Positions 16,733 through 25,271 are shown, counted from the first letter of the stretch. The stretch is DNA of 64,000 bases from Sphingomonas leidyi (GCF_011761945.1 NZ_JAASQV010000005.1:62001-126000), one strand, 5' to 3'. A program made the numbers and translations. The notes: generated from the sequence alone by a model not told the origin.

Positions 16733-17380
16733 ATGCAGCGATCCTTTGTCGGCGATCATGGCAGGCCCTTCGGCACGGTGGCGGCGCTGCTCTGCCTGTT
16801 GCTCACCATCGCGCTGATCGTGCTCGGCGACGTTTCGCACGACCTGGCCGGCGCCTCGGAGCCGTTCGCGGCGATCGCCCGGGGCAGCTTCGATGCCGCG
16901 CGCGCCCATTGGGGCCTGCTGCTTGCCGGCGAGATCGTCCGCTGCGTATTCGCGGGTGCGATCCTGCTCGCGATGCTGACGCTGGCCGGGCCGATCGGGC
17001 CGCGCACGCCGGCGCGCGACGCGGCGCTGTTCGTCGGCGCCGGGGGAATATTGTGCCTGGCCGTCGCTGCGCATTTCAGCATCGAGGCGGCGGCGCTGCT
17101 CGGTGTCGGCCGGATCTCGCCGCGGGGCGATCTCGTCGCGACGCTCACGGCGCTCGGCCATGCCGGCATCGCGCTCTGGGCGGTGCTGAGCGTGCGCGAG
17201 GCGGGTGTCGCGCGCAGCCTTCCCGGCTGGGTGCTGCTCGCCGGCCTCGCCTTTGCCGGTCTCGTCCTCGCCTCCGGCTTCGCGCGCGCCCTGCTGGACG
17301 TCGCCGCGTTCGCCGGGATCGCCTGGTGGGGCGGCATCTTCCTGACCCTGCGCAAGCCGGAAGACCGCATCCCGCGCTGA
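16733..17380 (+). CDS. Multi-pass membrane protein heading the C1 operon
   Basis: A 215-residue inner-membrane protein with about six hydrophobic helices (for example AALLCLLLTIALIVLGDV and SLPGWVLLAGLAFAGLVLAS). It has few conserved-looking polar residues: a His in helix contexts (HDLAG, AHFSIEA, GHAGIA) could bind metal or heme, but no family was recognised. A GGGAGATGCGGG ribosome binding site precedes ATG 16733. It lies directly behind the palindrome at 16695 and 59 bases before frmA, so it is probably the first gene of that operon. Confidence 0.75.
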   Translation: MQRSFVGDHGRPFGTVAALLCLLLTIALIVLGDVSHDLAGASEPFAAIARGSFDAARAHWGLLLAGEIVRCVFAGAILLAMLTLAGPIGPRTPARDAALFVGAGGILCLAVAAHFSIEAAALLGVGRISPRGDLVATLTALGHAGIALWAVLSVREAGVARSLPGWVLLAGLAFAGLVLASGFARALLDVAAFAGIAWWGGIFLTLRKPEDRIPR

Positions 17381-17439
17381 CTCCCATTGCAACCGGGCCG
17401 GGTTTCCCCGATCAGGCCTGCGAGCAAGGAGCAAGACCC

Positions 17440-18552
17440 ATGAAGACCCGCGCCGCCGTCGCCTTCGAAGCGAAGAAGCCGCTCGAGATCGTCGAGCTCG
17501 ACCTCGAAGGACCCAAGGCCGGCGAAGTGCTGGTCGAGATCATGGCGACGGGGATCTGCCATACCGACGCCTATACGCTCGACGGATTCGATTCCGAGGG
17601 CATCTTCCCCAGCGTGCTCGGCCATGAGGGCGCGGGCATCGTGCGCGAAGTGGGTGCGGGCGTCGCCAGCGTGAAGCCGGGCGACCATGTGATCCCGCTC
17701 TACACGCCCGAATGCCGCCAGTGTAAGTCGTGCCTGTCGGGCAAGACCAACCTGTGCACCGCGATCCGCGCCACCCAGGGCAAGGGCCTGATGCCCGACG
17801 GCACGACCCGGTTCTCGTACAAGGGCCAGCCGATCTACCATTATATGGGCTGCTCGACCTTCTCGAACTTCACTGTGCTGCCCGAGATCGCGGTGGCGAA
17901 GATCCGCGAGGACGCGCCGTTCCAGACCAGCTGCTATATCGGCTGCGGCGTCACCACCGGCGTCGGCGCGGTGGTCAACACCGCCAAGGTCCAGGTCGGC
18001 GAGAAGGTGGTGGTGTTCGGCCTGGGCGGGATCGGCCTCAACGTGATCCAGGGCGCCCGGATGGTCGGCGCGGACGTGATCGTCGGCGTCGACATCAATC
18101 CGGACCGCGAGGCATGGGGCCGCCAGTTCGGCATGACGCACTTCATCGACGGCAAGGGCAAGTCGCGCGAGACGGTGATCGCCGAGGTGCTTGCGCTCAC
18201 CGACGGCGGTGCCGATTATTCCTTCGATGCCACCGGCAATACCGAGGTGATGCGCACCGCGCTCGAATGCTGCCATCGCGGCTGGGGCGAATCGATCATC
18301 ATCGGCGTGGCGGAGGCGGGCAGGGAGATCGCGACGCGCCCGTTCCAGCTGGTCACCGGCCGCGTCTGGAAGGGCACGGCGTTCGGCGGCGCCAAGGGCC
18401 GGACCGATGTGCCGAAGATCGTCGACTGGTACATGAACGGCAAGATCGCGATCGATCCGATGATTACCCATGTCCTCGCGCTGGAGGAGATCAACAAGGG
18501 CTTCGACCTGATGCATGCGGGCGAGAGCATCCGCAGCGTCGTCGTCTATTGA
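17440..18552 (+). CDS. frmA: S-(hydroxymethyl)glutathione dehydrogenase (class III alcohol dehydrogenase)
   Basis: Oxidises the spontaneous adduct of formaldehyde and glutathione to S-formylglutathione with NAD+, the main cytosolic formaldehyde sink. The 370-residue zinc MDR enzyme has the catalytic Zn ligands Cys40 and His62 (GHEGAG), the structural Zn cysteines 92, 95, 98 and 106 (CRQCKSCLSGKTNLC), the third catalytic Cys in CYIGCGVTTG and the Rossmann motif GLGGIGLNV. It is close in length to E. coli FrmA (369). An AGCAAGGAGCAAG ribosome binding site lies before ATG 17440. It works with fghA three genes downstream. Confidence 0.96.
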   Translation: MKTRAAVAFEAKKPLEIVELDLEGPKAGEVLVEIMATGICHTDAYTLDGFDSEGIFPSVLGHEGAGIVREVGAGVASVKPGDHVIPLYTPECRQCKSCLSGKTNLCTAIRATQGKGLMPDGTTRFSYKGQPIYHYMGCSTFSNFTVLPEIAVAKIREDAPFQTSCYIGCGVTTGVGAVVNTAKVQVGEKVVVFGLGGIGLNVIQGARMVGADVIVGVDINPDREAWGRQFGMTHFIDGKGKSRETVIAEVLALTDGGADYSFDATGNTEVMRTALECCHRGWGESIIIGVAEAGREIATRPFQLVTGRVWKGTAFGGAKGRTDVPKIVDWYMNGKIAIDPMITHVLALEEINKGFDLMHAGESIRSVVVY

Positions 18553-18562
18553 GGAGAGCGCC

Positions 18563-18946
18563 ATGTTCAGCCACGTCATGCTCGGCAGCAACGATCTTGC
18601 CCGCTCGCGGGCCTTCTACGACGCACTGTTCGGCGCGGTCGGCGGCAGGCCGGCGATGACCGACGACAAGGGCCGGCTGATCTACCTGCACAATGGCGGG
18701 ATCTTCATGGTCTCCATGCCGCTCGACGGCGATCCTGCCTGCCATGCCAATGGTGGCACGATCGGTTTCGCGATGGACAGCCCCGAGCAGGTCGTGGCCT
18801 GGCACGATGCCGGCGTCGCGGCGGGCGGCAAGTCGATCGAGGATCCGCCCGGCCTGCGCGACCTGCCCTTCGGCAAGATGCACCTCGCCTATCTCCGCGA
18901 CCCCGACGGCAACAAGCTGTGCGGGCTGTGGCGCGTGCCGGCATGA
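18563..18946 (+). CDS. VOC-superfamily (glyoxalase/bleomycin-resistance fold) protein
   Basis: A 127-residue single VOC domain (MFSHVMLGSNDLARSRAFYDA at the start; YLRDPDGNKLCGLWR at the end). Likely metal ligands are His4, a mid-chain residue in IYLHNGG and the terminal region, though the usual Glu of glyoxalase I is not obvious. It follows frmA by 10 bases and overlaps the next gene by 4 bases. The same kind of gene is often found beside frmA in alphaproteobacteria, so a role with glutathione adducts or another reactive aldehyde is likely but unproved. Confidence 0.85.
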   Translation: MFSHVMLGSNDLARSRAFYDALFGAVGGRPAMTDDKGRLIYLHNGGIFMVSMPLDGDPACHANGGTIGFAMDSPEQVVAWHDAGVAAGGKSIEDPPGLRDLPFGKMHLAYLRDPDGNKLCGLWRVPA

Positions 18947-19299
18947 GCGAAGTCGTCAACCTGGCGGAGAAGTTCGCCGGCTTCTCGGAACATTGGGCGC
19001 CGCGCATCGTCGCGCGCTACAACGACAATGACATCCGCATCGTGAAGGTGGAGGGCGAGTTCGTCTGGCACAGCCATCCCGAGACCGACGATTTCTTCCT
19101 GGTGCTCGAAGGCGTGCTCGACATCGAGCTGCGCGACCGCATCGTGACCCTCCGCCCGGACGAGATCTTCGTGGTGCCGCGCGGCGTCGAGCACCGGCCG
19201 GTCGCGCGCCAGGGCGAAGTGAAGCTGATCGTCATCGAGCCGACCGGCACCCCCAATACCGGCGACGCGGCCACGGCGACGCAGGTGGAGGCGCTGTGA
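18943..19299 (+). CDS. Small cupin-domain protein
   Basis: A 118-residue single-domain cupin. Motif 1 reads GEFVWHSHPETDDFFLVLEG (His-x-His and Glu metal ligands, about residues 42-61) and motif 2 PDEIFVVPRGVEHRP (last His about 86). The start ATG overlaps the stop of the VOC gene (ATGA). In this position it may be a metal-dependent isomerase or dioxygenase or a sensor; the reaction is unknown. Members with this HxHP...E signature often accompany C1 or sugar genes. Confidence 0.85.
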   Translation: MSEVVNLAEKFAGFSEHWAPRIVARYNDNDIRIVKVEGEFVWHSHPETDDFFLVLEGVLDIELRDRIVTLRPDEIFVVPRGVEHRPVARQGEVKLIVIEPTGTPNTGDAATATQVEAL

Positions 19300-19324
19300 T
19301 GTCGCGGTGCCCGGCCCGCCGCGC

Positions 19325-20173
19325 ATGACCGCGCCGGCCTGGATCCTGACTCTCGATTGCGAGGACCGGCCGGGCATCGTCGCGGCAGTGAGCGGATTCC
19401 TTGCGGCGCGCGACGGCTTCATCCTCGACAGCCAGCAATATGCCGATCTCGATTCGGGCCGCTTCTTCATGCGCGTCGAGTTCAAGGCGGTGGGGGAGCC
19501 ATTCGAGACCGCGGTGCTGCGCGGGGATTTCGCACCCGTGGCGGAGCGCTTCGGCTTCGACTGGGCGATGGCGGAGAGCGACAGGTTCCCGCGCATCCTG
19601 ATCGCGGTGTCGCGGGGTTCGCACTGCCTCAACGACTTGCTCCACCGCTGGAAGACCGGCGGCCTGGGGGTCGAGATCGCGGGCGTGGTCTCGAACCATG
19701 ACACGCTGCGCGACCTCACCGAATGGCACGGCCTGCCCTTCGTCCTGCTGCCCGAGGACAAGGCATCGCAGGAGGCGGCGCTGCTCGCCGAGTTCGCCCG
19801 CGCCGATGCGGACTATCTGATCCTCGCGCGCTACATGCAGATCCTGTCGCCCGCGCTCGCCGATCGGCTGGCGGGGCGCTGCATCAACATCCATCACAGC
19901 TTCCTGCCGGGGTTCAAGGGCGCCAGGCCCTATCATCGGGCGCATGCGCGCGGAGTGAAGCTGATCGGCGCCACCGCGCATTTCGTCACCGGCGACCTCG
20001 ACGAAGGGCCGATCATCGAGCAGGCGGTCGAGCGAGTCGACCACCGCGCCTCGGTCGACGACATGATCCGCATCGGCCGCGACATCGAGGCGCAGGTGCT
20101 CGCCCGCGCGGTGCAGTGGATCGGTGCACGCCGCGTCTTCCGCAACGGCAATCGTACCATCGTCTTCCGCTGA
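19325..20173 (+). CDS. purU: Formyltetrahydrofolate deformylase
   Basis: PurU hydrolyses 10-formyl-THF to formate and THF, balancing the C1 pool and supplying formate. The 282-residue protein has an N-terminal ACT domain (about residues 5-85, typical regulatory site for Gly/Met) and a formyltransferase-like hydrolase domain with INIHHSFLPGFKGARPYH (catalytic Asn-His) and the Asp in FVTGDLDEGPI. ATG 19325 is preferred over an in-frame GTG at 19307 because MTAPAWILTLDCEDR is the normal N-terminus. Placed between frmA and fghA, it suggests that formate production and THF recycling are coordinated with formaldehyde removal. Confidence 0.95.
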   Translation: MTAPAWILTLDCEDRPGIVAAVSGFLAARDGFILDSQQYADLDSGRFFMRVEFKAVGEPFETAVLRGDFAPVAERFGFDWAMAESDRFPRILIAVSRGSHCLNDLLHRWKTGGLGVEIAGVVSNHDTLRDLTEWHGLPFVLLPEDKASQEAALLAEFARADADYLILARYMQILSPALADRLAGRCINIHHSFLPGFKGARPYHRAHARGVKLIGATAHFVTGDLDEGPIIEQAVERVDHRASVDDMIRIGRDIEAQVLARAVQWIGARRVFRNGNRTIVFR

Positions 20174-20183
20174 AGGGCCGCCC

Positions 20184-21017
20184 ATGGAACTGCTTTCCTC
20201 GAACAAGTCCCAGGGCGGCGTGCAGGGCGTCTATCGCCATGCTTCCGAAGTCACCGGCACCGACATGACCTTCTCCGCCTTCGTGCCCGAGCATGCGCCG
20301 GGCGCGAAGCTGCCGGTGCTGTGGTTCCTCTCGGGCCTCACCTGCACCCATGCCAACGTCACCGAGAAGGGCGAGTATCGGGCGGCCTGCGCGCGGCACG
20401 GCGTGATCCTGGTCGCGCCGGACACGTCGCCGCGCGGGCCGGACGTGCCCGACGACGAGGCCTATGATTTCGGCCAGGGCGCCGGCTTCTATCTCGATGC
20501 GACCGAAGCGCCCTGGGCGGCGCGGTTCCGGATGCGCAGCTATGTCGAGCAGGAGCTGCCGGCACTGGTCGGCGCGGAATTTCCCGCGGACATGGGCCGC
20601 CAGGGCATTACCGGCCATTCGATGGGGGGGCATGGCGCGCTCACCATCGGCCTGCGCCATCCGGAGCGCTTCCGCTCGGTCTCCGCCTTCTCGCCGATCG
20701 CGGCGCCGAGCCGGGTGCCCTGGGGCGAGAAGGCGCTGGGCGGGTATCTCGGCGCGGATCGGGGGGCGTGGCGCGCATATGACGCCGTCGCCCTGATCGA
20801 GGACGGCGCGCGCCTGCCCGAACTGCTGGTCGATACCGGCGCCGGCGATCCGTTCCTCGACACCCAGCTCAAGCCCGAACTGCTGGAGGCTGCCTGTAGC
20901 CGGGCGGGCATCGCGCTGACCCAGCGGCTCCAGCCGGGCTATGACCACAGCTATTATTTCGTCTCTACCTTCCTCGGCGACCATGTCGCCTGGCATGCGG
21001 AGCGGCTGAAGGCATGA
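20184..21017 (+). CDS. fghA: S-formylglutathione hydrolase
   Basis: Hydrolyses S-formylglutathione to formate and glutathione, the step after FrmA. The 277-residue esterase-D-like alpha/beta hydrolase shows the nucleophile motif GHSMGG (Ser about residue 148), DTGAGDPFLD (Asp about 225) and the catalytic His in YDHSYYF (about 259). The start ATG is 10 bases after purU; the stop overlaps the next gene by 4 bases. Complete and of usual length. Confidence 0.95.
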   Translation: MELLSSNKSQGGVQGVYRHASEVTGTDMTFSAFVPEHAPGAKLPVLWFLSGLTCTHANVTEKGEYRAACARHGVILVAPDTSPRGPDVPDDEAYDFGQGAGFYLDATEAPWAARFRMRSYVEQELPALVGAEFPADMGRQGITGHSMGGHGALTIGLRHPERFRSVSAFSPIAAPSRVPWGEKALGGYLGADRGAWRAYDAVALIEDGARLPELLVDTGAGDPFLDTQLKPELLEAACSRAGIALTQRLQPGYDHSYYFVSTFLGDHVAWHAERLKA

Positions 21018-22231
21018 AGTACGACGTCCTCATCGTCGGCGCCGGCCATGGCGGCGCCCAGGCCGCGATCGCGCTTCGCCAGAACAAGTTCGAAGGCAGC
21101 ATCGCGCTGCTCGGCGACGAGCCCGAACTGCCCTATGAGCGCCCGCCGCTCTCCAAGGAATATCTCTCGGGCGAGAAGGCCTTCGAGCGGCTGCTGATCC
21201 GCAACGCGGCCTTTTGGGAGGAGCGCCGGGTGGCGCTGCTCCCCGGCCGCACCGTCACCGCGGTCGATCCTGTCGCGCATGAAGTCACCGCCGATGGCGA
21301 GCCGATCGGATATGGCCGGCTGATCTGGGCGACCGGCGGCAAGCCGCGTCGCCTGGCCTGTGACGGCCATGACCTTGCCGGCATCCACACCGTGCGCACC
21401 CGCGCCGATGTCGACCGGATGATGGCCGAACTGGACGGGGTCGCCCGGGTCGCGGTGGTCGGCGGCGGCTATATCGGGCTGGAGGCGGCGGCCGTCCTCG
21501 CCAAGCTCGGCAAGCAGGTCACCGTGATCGAGGCGCTGGACCGCGTTCTCGCCCGAGTCGCCGGCGCGCCGCTGTCGCGCTTCTTCGAGGCCGAGCATCG
21601 CGCGCACGGCGTCGAGATCCGGCTCGGCGCGCAGGTCGAGGCGATCGAGGGCGAGGTTCGGGTCACCGGCGTGCGCCTGGCGAATGGCGAAGTGATCCCC
21701 GCCGACATGGCCATTGTCGGCATCGGCATCCTGCCCGCCGTCGAGCCGCTGCTCGCGGCCGGCGCGGTCGGCGGAAACGGCGTGCTCGTCGATGCGCAGT
21801 GCCGTACCAGCCTGGCGGACGTCTTCGCGATCGGCGACTGTGCGCTGCATGTGAACCGCTATGCCGCCGATACCGCGGTCCGCCTCGAATCGGTCCAGAA
21901 CGCGAACGACCAGGCCAATGTCGCGGCGAAGACGATCTGCGGCGTCGAGGCGAGCTACGACGCCGTGCCCTGGTTCTGGTCCAACCAGTATGACCTCAAG
22001 CTCCAGACCGTCGGCATCTCGGCCGGGCATGATGCCGCGGTGGTCCGCGGCGATCCCGCCGCGCGCAGTTTCTCGCTGGTCTATTATCGCCGGGGCCGGG
22101 TGATCGCCCTCGACTGCGTCAACGCGGTCAAGGACTATGTCCAGGGCCGCAGGCTGGTGGTGGAGGGGCTTGCCGTGGATCCGGCGGCGATCGTCGACGC
22201 ATCCGTTCCGATCAAGGAAATCGCGAGCTAG
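21014..22231 (+). CDS. FAD-dependent ferredoxin/rubredoxin reductase-like oxidoreductase
   Basis: A 405-residue two-dinucleotide-fold flavoprotein of the rhodocoxin/putidaredoxin reductase group. The FAD motif GAGHGGAQAA is at residues 9-18, ELPYERPPLSKE near 37-48, the NAD(P)H fold VVGGGYIGLEAA around 149-160 and the second FAD motif TSLADVFAIGDCA around 262-274. It would pass electrons from NAD(P)H to a [2Fe-2S] ferredoxin for a P450 or Rieske oxygenase. Because O-demethylases release formaldehyde, its place at the end of the formaldehyde operon is meaningful, but no oxygenase or ferredoxin is in the window. It overlaps fghA by 4 bases. Confidence 0.88.
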   Translation: MKYDVLIVGAGHGGAQAAIALRQNKFEGSIALLGDEPELPYERPPLSKEYLSGEKAFERLLIRNAAFWEERRVALLPGRTVTAVDPVAHEVTADGEPIGYGRLIWATGGKPRRLACDGHDLAGIHTVRTRADVDRMMAELDGVARVAVVGGGYIGLEAAAVLAKLGKQVTVIEALDRVLARVAGAPLSRFFEAEHRAHGVEIRLGAQVEAIEGEVRVTGVRLANGEVIPADMAIVGIGILPAVEPLLAAGAVGGNGVLVDAQCRTSLADVFAIGDCALHVNRYAADTAVRLESVQNANDQANVAAKTICGVEASYDAVPWFWSNQYDLKLQTVGISAGHDAAVVRGDPAARSFSLVYYRRGRVIALDCVNAVKDYVQGRRLVVEGLAVDPAAIVDASVPIKEIAS

Positions 22232-22236
22232 CCGAG

Positions 22237-22311
22237 CCTGACATTATGTCAGGTCTTGTTGACAATCGCACGCGACTCGCTATGTAAGGTGTACCTGACA
22301 AGATGTCAGGT
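22237..22311 (+). promoter_or_regulatory. Promoter flanked by two TGACA..TGTCA-type operators (XRE autoregulation)
   Basis: Palindrome 1 is CCTGACAT-T-ATGTCAGG (22237-22253, perfect). Palindrome 2 is ACCTGAC-AAGAT-GTCAGGT (22293-22311). Between them lie TTGACA (22259-22264), 16 bases and TATGTA (22281-22286), a good sigma-70 promoter. The arrangement, 57 bp between centres, fits a dimeric regulator binding both sides of its own promoter. The likely regulator is the XRE protein encoded at 22335. Confidence 0.75.
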
Positions 22312-22334
22312 CATGGGGACATGCCGAACAACGG

Positions 22335-22547
22335 ATGCGAAACCGGCTGAAAGTGCTGCGCGCCGAACGCGACTGGAGCCAGGCGGAGCTTGGCGGTCGG
22401 CTCGGCGTGTCGCGCCAGGCGGTGAACGCGATCGAGACGGGCAAGCACGATCCGTCGCTGCCGCTCGCGTTCAAGATCGCGCGCCTGTTCGCCATGCCCA
22501 TCGAGGAGATATTTTTCGATGGCGAGTCGGGAGGCGGGGATGACTGA
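22335..22547 (+). CDS. Small XRE-family helix-turn-helix regulator
   Basis: A 70-residue Cro/CI-like DNA-binding protein that is almost only an HTH domain: LKVLRAERDWSQAELGGRLG followed by VSRQAVNAIETGKHDPSLPLAFKIARLF (helix-turn-helix about residues 14-35). It closely resembles the short 'YozG-like' regulators (IETGKxxPSLxLAFKIAxxF). It ends in an acidic tail. Its start overlaps no gene; the stop overlaps the following membrane-protein gene by 8 bases. The palindromes at 22237 and 22293 are probably its operators. Confidence 0.88.
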   Translation: MRNRLKVLRAERDWSQAELGGRLGVSRQAVNAIETGKHDPSLPLAFKIARLFAMPIEEIFFDGESGGGDD

Positions 22548-22953
22548 GCATGCGGGGCCCGGCGAACGTGCCGAGGTGGCGCGCCGCAATCGTTTCTGGC
22601 TGATGATGTCGGGCTTCATGCTGCTCGGCGCCGTGATCGGCGGCACGCTCGTCGCGATCGAGAAGAGCCCGTCGGGCAGCCTGCCCGCGATCTGGGCGAT
22701 CACGATCACCGTGATCTTCGTCGCCGTGCTGGGCGGCGGCACCTGGTATTTCTACCGCGATATCGACGAGGTGGAGCGGCAGGACAATCTGATCGCGGGC
22801 ACGATCGCGATCAATTTCTACGCGCTCGTCTATCCCGCCTGGTTCTTCCTGTGGAAGGGCGGCCTGGTTCGCGAGCCCGATCATGAAATCCTCTTCGTGG
22901 CGACCGTGATTGTCATGAGCGCCGTCTATTTCTGGAAGAAACTTCGGCCTTGA
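22540..22953 (+). CDS. Membrane protein paired with XRE regulator
   Basis: A 137-residue protein with four hydrophobic helices (about residues 21-42, 51-71, 86-106 and 118-133). The ATG at 22540 follows a strong GGGAGGCGGGG ribosome binding site and overlaps the end of the regulator gene, so the two are translationally coupled. Short XRE regulators next to a DUF2178-like membrane protein are a recurrent pair; the membrane partner may antagonise or sense for the regulator. Function unknown. Confidence 0.8.
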   Translation: MTEHAGPGERAEVARRNRFWLMMSGFMLLGAVIGGTLVAIEKSPSGSLPAIWAITITVIFVAVLGGGTWYFYRDIDEVERQDNLIAGTIAINFYALVYPAWFFLWKGGLVREPDHEILFVATVIVMSAVYFWKKLRP

Positions 22954-22980
22954 GGGCCGCGCAACTGGAGTGATCCCGCG

Positions 22981-23904
22981 ATGTTGAAGAAGAAGTTGCT
23001 CACCGTTCTGGCGGGCTTCACTGCTCTCGCCACCCTGCCGGCCATTGCCTATGCCCAGGCCGCGCCGGCCACCGCCGCGGCGCCGGCCGCCAGGGAAGCC
23101 GATCCTGCGCTCTGGGTGGTCAAGGATGCCGATACCACCGTCTATCTCTTCGGCACCGTCCATGTCCTGAAGCCGGGACTCAGCTGGTTCGACAAGGCGG
23201 TGAAGGCCGCGTTCGACAAGAGCGACACGGTGGTGCTCGAGATGGTGATGCCCGAGCCCACGGTGATGCAGGGGGTGATCACGAAGGCCGCGACGGCGCC
23301 GCAGGCCGACCCCGCGCTCACCGCCAAGCTGCCCGAAGATGCCCGGCCGGCGCTTGCGGGCGCGCTGGCCAGCCTCGGCATGCCGGCCACCGCGCTGGAT
23401 CGCTTCGAGCCATGGTATGCGGCGATGATGCTCAGCATGCTGCCGCTGGCCAAGCTGGGCTATGATCCTTCCAGCGGCGTGGAGGTGACCATCACCGCCG
23501 CCGCCAAGTCGGCCAACAAGCGGCTGGAAGGGCTCGAGACCTTCGAGCAGCAGATCGGGTTCTTCGACACGCTGCCGGAAGGCCTGCAGGTCAAGTTCCT
23601 GGCGCATACGGTGAAGGAGTTCGACAAGATCGGCCCGCAGCTCGACAAGATGGTCGAGCAATGGAGTGCGGGCGATCCCGATGCGCTCGGCGCGACGCTG
23701 AACGAGGAAATGCGCAGGACGCCCGAGCTGGCCAAGGTGCTGCTTGCCGACCGCAACGCCCGCTGGGCCGATTGGATCGACGCGCGCATGGCCAAGCCGG
23801 GCACCGTGTTCATCGCGGTCGGCGCGGGCCACCTGGCCGGCGGCGACAGCGTCCAGGCCTATCTCGCCAAGCACAATCTCAAGGCCGAGCGCATCCAATA
23901 TTGA
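22981..23904 (+). CDS. TraB/GumN-family periplasmic protein
   Basis: A 307-residue exported protein: signal peptide ending near AYAQA (residue 27), then a TraB/GumN (PF01963-type) domain with the family motifs LFGTVHVLKPG (residues about 57-67, with the conserved Gly-Thr-x-His), a Glu in VVLEMVMPEP (about 84), DRFEPWYAAM and the terminal GAGHLAGGDSV. The conserved His and Glu point to a metalloprotease-like active site related to Tiki/erythromycin esterase folds. Substrate unknown. It follows the membrane protein by 27 bases, but may have its own promoter. Confidence 0.88.
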   Translation: MLKKKLLTVLAGFTALATLPAIAYAQAAPATAAAPAAREADPALWVVKDADTTVYLFGTVHVLKPGLSWFDKAVKAAFDKSDTVVLEMVMPEPTVMQGVITKAATAPQADPALTAKLPEDARPALAGALASLGMPATALDRFEPWYAAMMLSMLPLAKLGYDPSSGVEVTITAAAKSANKRLEGLETFEQQIGFFDTLPEGLQVKFLAHTVKEFDKIGPQLDKMVEQWSAGDPDALGATLNEEMRRTPELAKVLLADRNARWADWIDARMAKPGTVFIAVGAGHLAGGDSVQAYLAKHNLKAERIQY

Positions 23905-23981
23905 TTGCCCCGATATTGATGTGACGCCGGGAGCCGGGCAGGGAGGGGCGCATCGAGCCCATCCCTGTCCCGGAGTTCCCG

Positions 23982-24449
23982 ATGGCAAAGCCCCGCCCGT
24001 TTCTCGGTCTTCTCGCCGGTGTCGCCGCGGGGCTGGTCGCTTCCGCGGCGATGGCCGCCTTTCAGCACCAGGCGGCGAAGCTGCTGCCCGAGGATGACAG
24101 GGACGCGGAGCCGGCGACGGAGAAGGCCGCCGGCAAGGCGAGCGAGGCGCTGATCGGCACGCCGCTGCCCGAGCCCCGGCGCGAACAGGCCGGGATGGCC
24201 GTCCCCTATATCGCCGGCGCGGTGCTCGGCGGCATCTATGGCGTCATCACCGAATACAAGCCCGAGGCGAGTGCCGGTTTCGGCGGAGCCTATGGCATTG
24301 CCACCAGCGCGCTGCTCGACGAAGCCGCCGGCCTGGCGCCGGGGCCGGAAGACACGCCGCTTGCCCAGCATGCCTATGGCGCGGCCTCGCATCTGGTCTA
24401 CGGTATCGTCCTCGAAGGGGTGCGCTGGCTGATCGCCGGGCGGCGCTAG
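23982..24449 (+). CDS. DUF1440-type membrane protein
   Basis: A 155-residue protein with an N-terminal hydrophobic helix (GLLAGVAAGLVASAAMAAFQ), a charged hydrophilic loop (about residues 30-70) and two further hydrophobic stretches (YIAGAVLGGIYGVITEY and GFGGAYGIATSALLDEAAGLAPG), ending HLVYGIVLEGVRW. This matches the DUF1440 (YagU-like) layout of inner-membrane proteins. Function unknown. Convergent with the exonuclease gene, 1 base apart at their ends. Confidence 0.8.
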   Translation: MAKPRPFLGLLAGVAAGLVASAAMAAFQHQAAKLLPEDDRDAEPATEKAAGKASEALIGTPLPEPRREQAGMAVPYIAGAVLGGIYGVITEYKPEASAGFGGAYGIATSALLDEAAGLAPGPEDTPLAQHAYGAASHLVYGIVLEGVRWLIAGRR

Positions 24450-24450
24450 A

Positions 24451-25215
24451 TCAGAACAGCAGCCGCTGGGCCGGAGCGTTGTGCCCCGCCGGCGCCCCGC
24501 CGCGCCGGCGCGCCAGCTCGGTCTGGGCCGTGAAGCGCACGTCCTCGTCGCGATCGTTCAGGAAGACGGCGAGCGAATCATCGTCGATCTCGCCCCATTC
24601 CTTGCCGCGATCGGGCCCGAAGCGGACGCGCGGCAGCAGCCCCGGCGATCTGGACCATTCGACCAGTTGTGCGACGCCGACCTCGTTCAGCATGTCGCGC
24701 AGATGATGCGCAGTGACATAGGCGTCGGGAAAGGCGCGGTGCGCGGGCAGGCCGCGCTCGTGCTCCAGCCCCTCGGGATTGCGCCAGTAGCGCAGGAACT
24801 GGTTCGAGAAGCCGCCGCTGTCGGGCCACAGCCGCAGCGCGCATTTCCAGGTGCAGATCCAGTCGGCGCCGCGAGTGAGGGCCGGGGTGCAATATTGCTC
24901 CTCGAAGCTTGCCCGGTGCGCCGCCAGCGCCACCCGGCGCGGCCAGGGATCGAGGATCGGCCGCGCGACGTCGTGCCACCAGGGCGCGTCGGCGACGTCC
25001 TCGTCGCGGATATGGTGGATCGCCATGGTGAGCGGAGGGATCGGCCGGCCGGGGTTCACCAACCGGTTGCCGCCTTCGCCATGGAGCTCCCAGCGCCCGT
25101 CCTTGCCCATCGCGACGTCCTGCCAGCCGATCTCGCACACGGCATGGGCCGGCGGCTTGTCGCCGGTGGTTTCGAGATCGATGACGCGGATGATGGGCGG
25201 GTGGGATGACGCCAT
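24451..25215 (-). CDS. DEDDh 3'-5' exonuclease (PolC epsilon/ExoX-like)
   Basis: A 254-residue single-strand 3'-5' exonuclease-like protein. The DEDDh motifs are visible: VIDLETTG (motif I, Asp-Glu about residue 13-15), AAHRASFEEQY (motif II) and HRAFPDAYVT (motif III, His and Asp). A long C-terminal extension (about residues 175-254) has no recognised domain. A TTG 9 bases upstream (25224) would add three residues, but ATG 25215 is the usual choice. It is last in the mipZ-to-exonuclease minus-strand run. Could act in repair or RNA turnover. Confidence 0.88.
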   Translation of the reverse strand: MASSHPPIIRVIDLETTGDKPPAHAVCEIGWQDVAMGKDGRWELHGEGGNRLVNPGRPIPPLTMAIHHIRDEDVADAPWWHDVARPILDPWPRRVALAAHRASFEEQYCTPALTRGADWICTWKCALRLWPDSGGFSNQFLRYWRNPEGLEHERGLPAHRAFPDAYVTAHHLRDMLNEVGVAQLVEWSRSPGLLPRVRFGPDRGKEWGEIDDDSLAVFLNDRDEDVRFTAQTELARRRGGAPAGHNAPAQRLLF

Positions 25216-25271
25216 GACCCCCAAATGGGGGGAGGGACGCGGAATTGCGAGTCAAATCGCCCGACGGGGCA

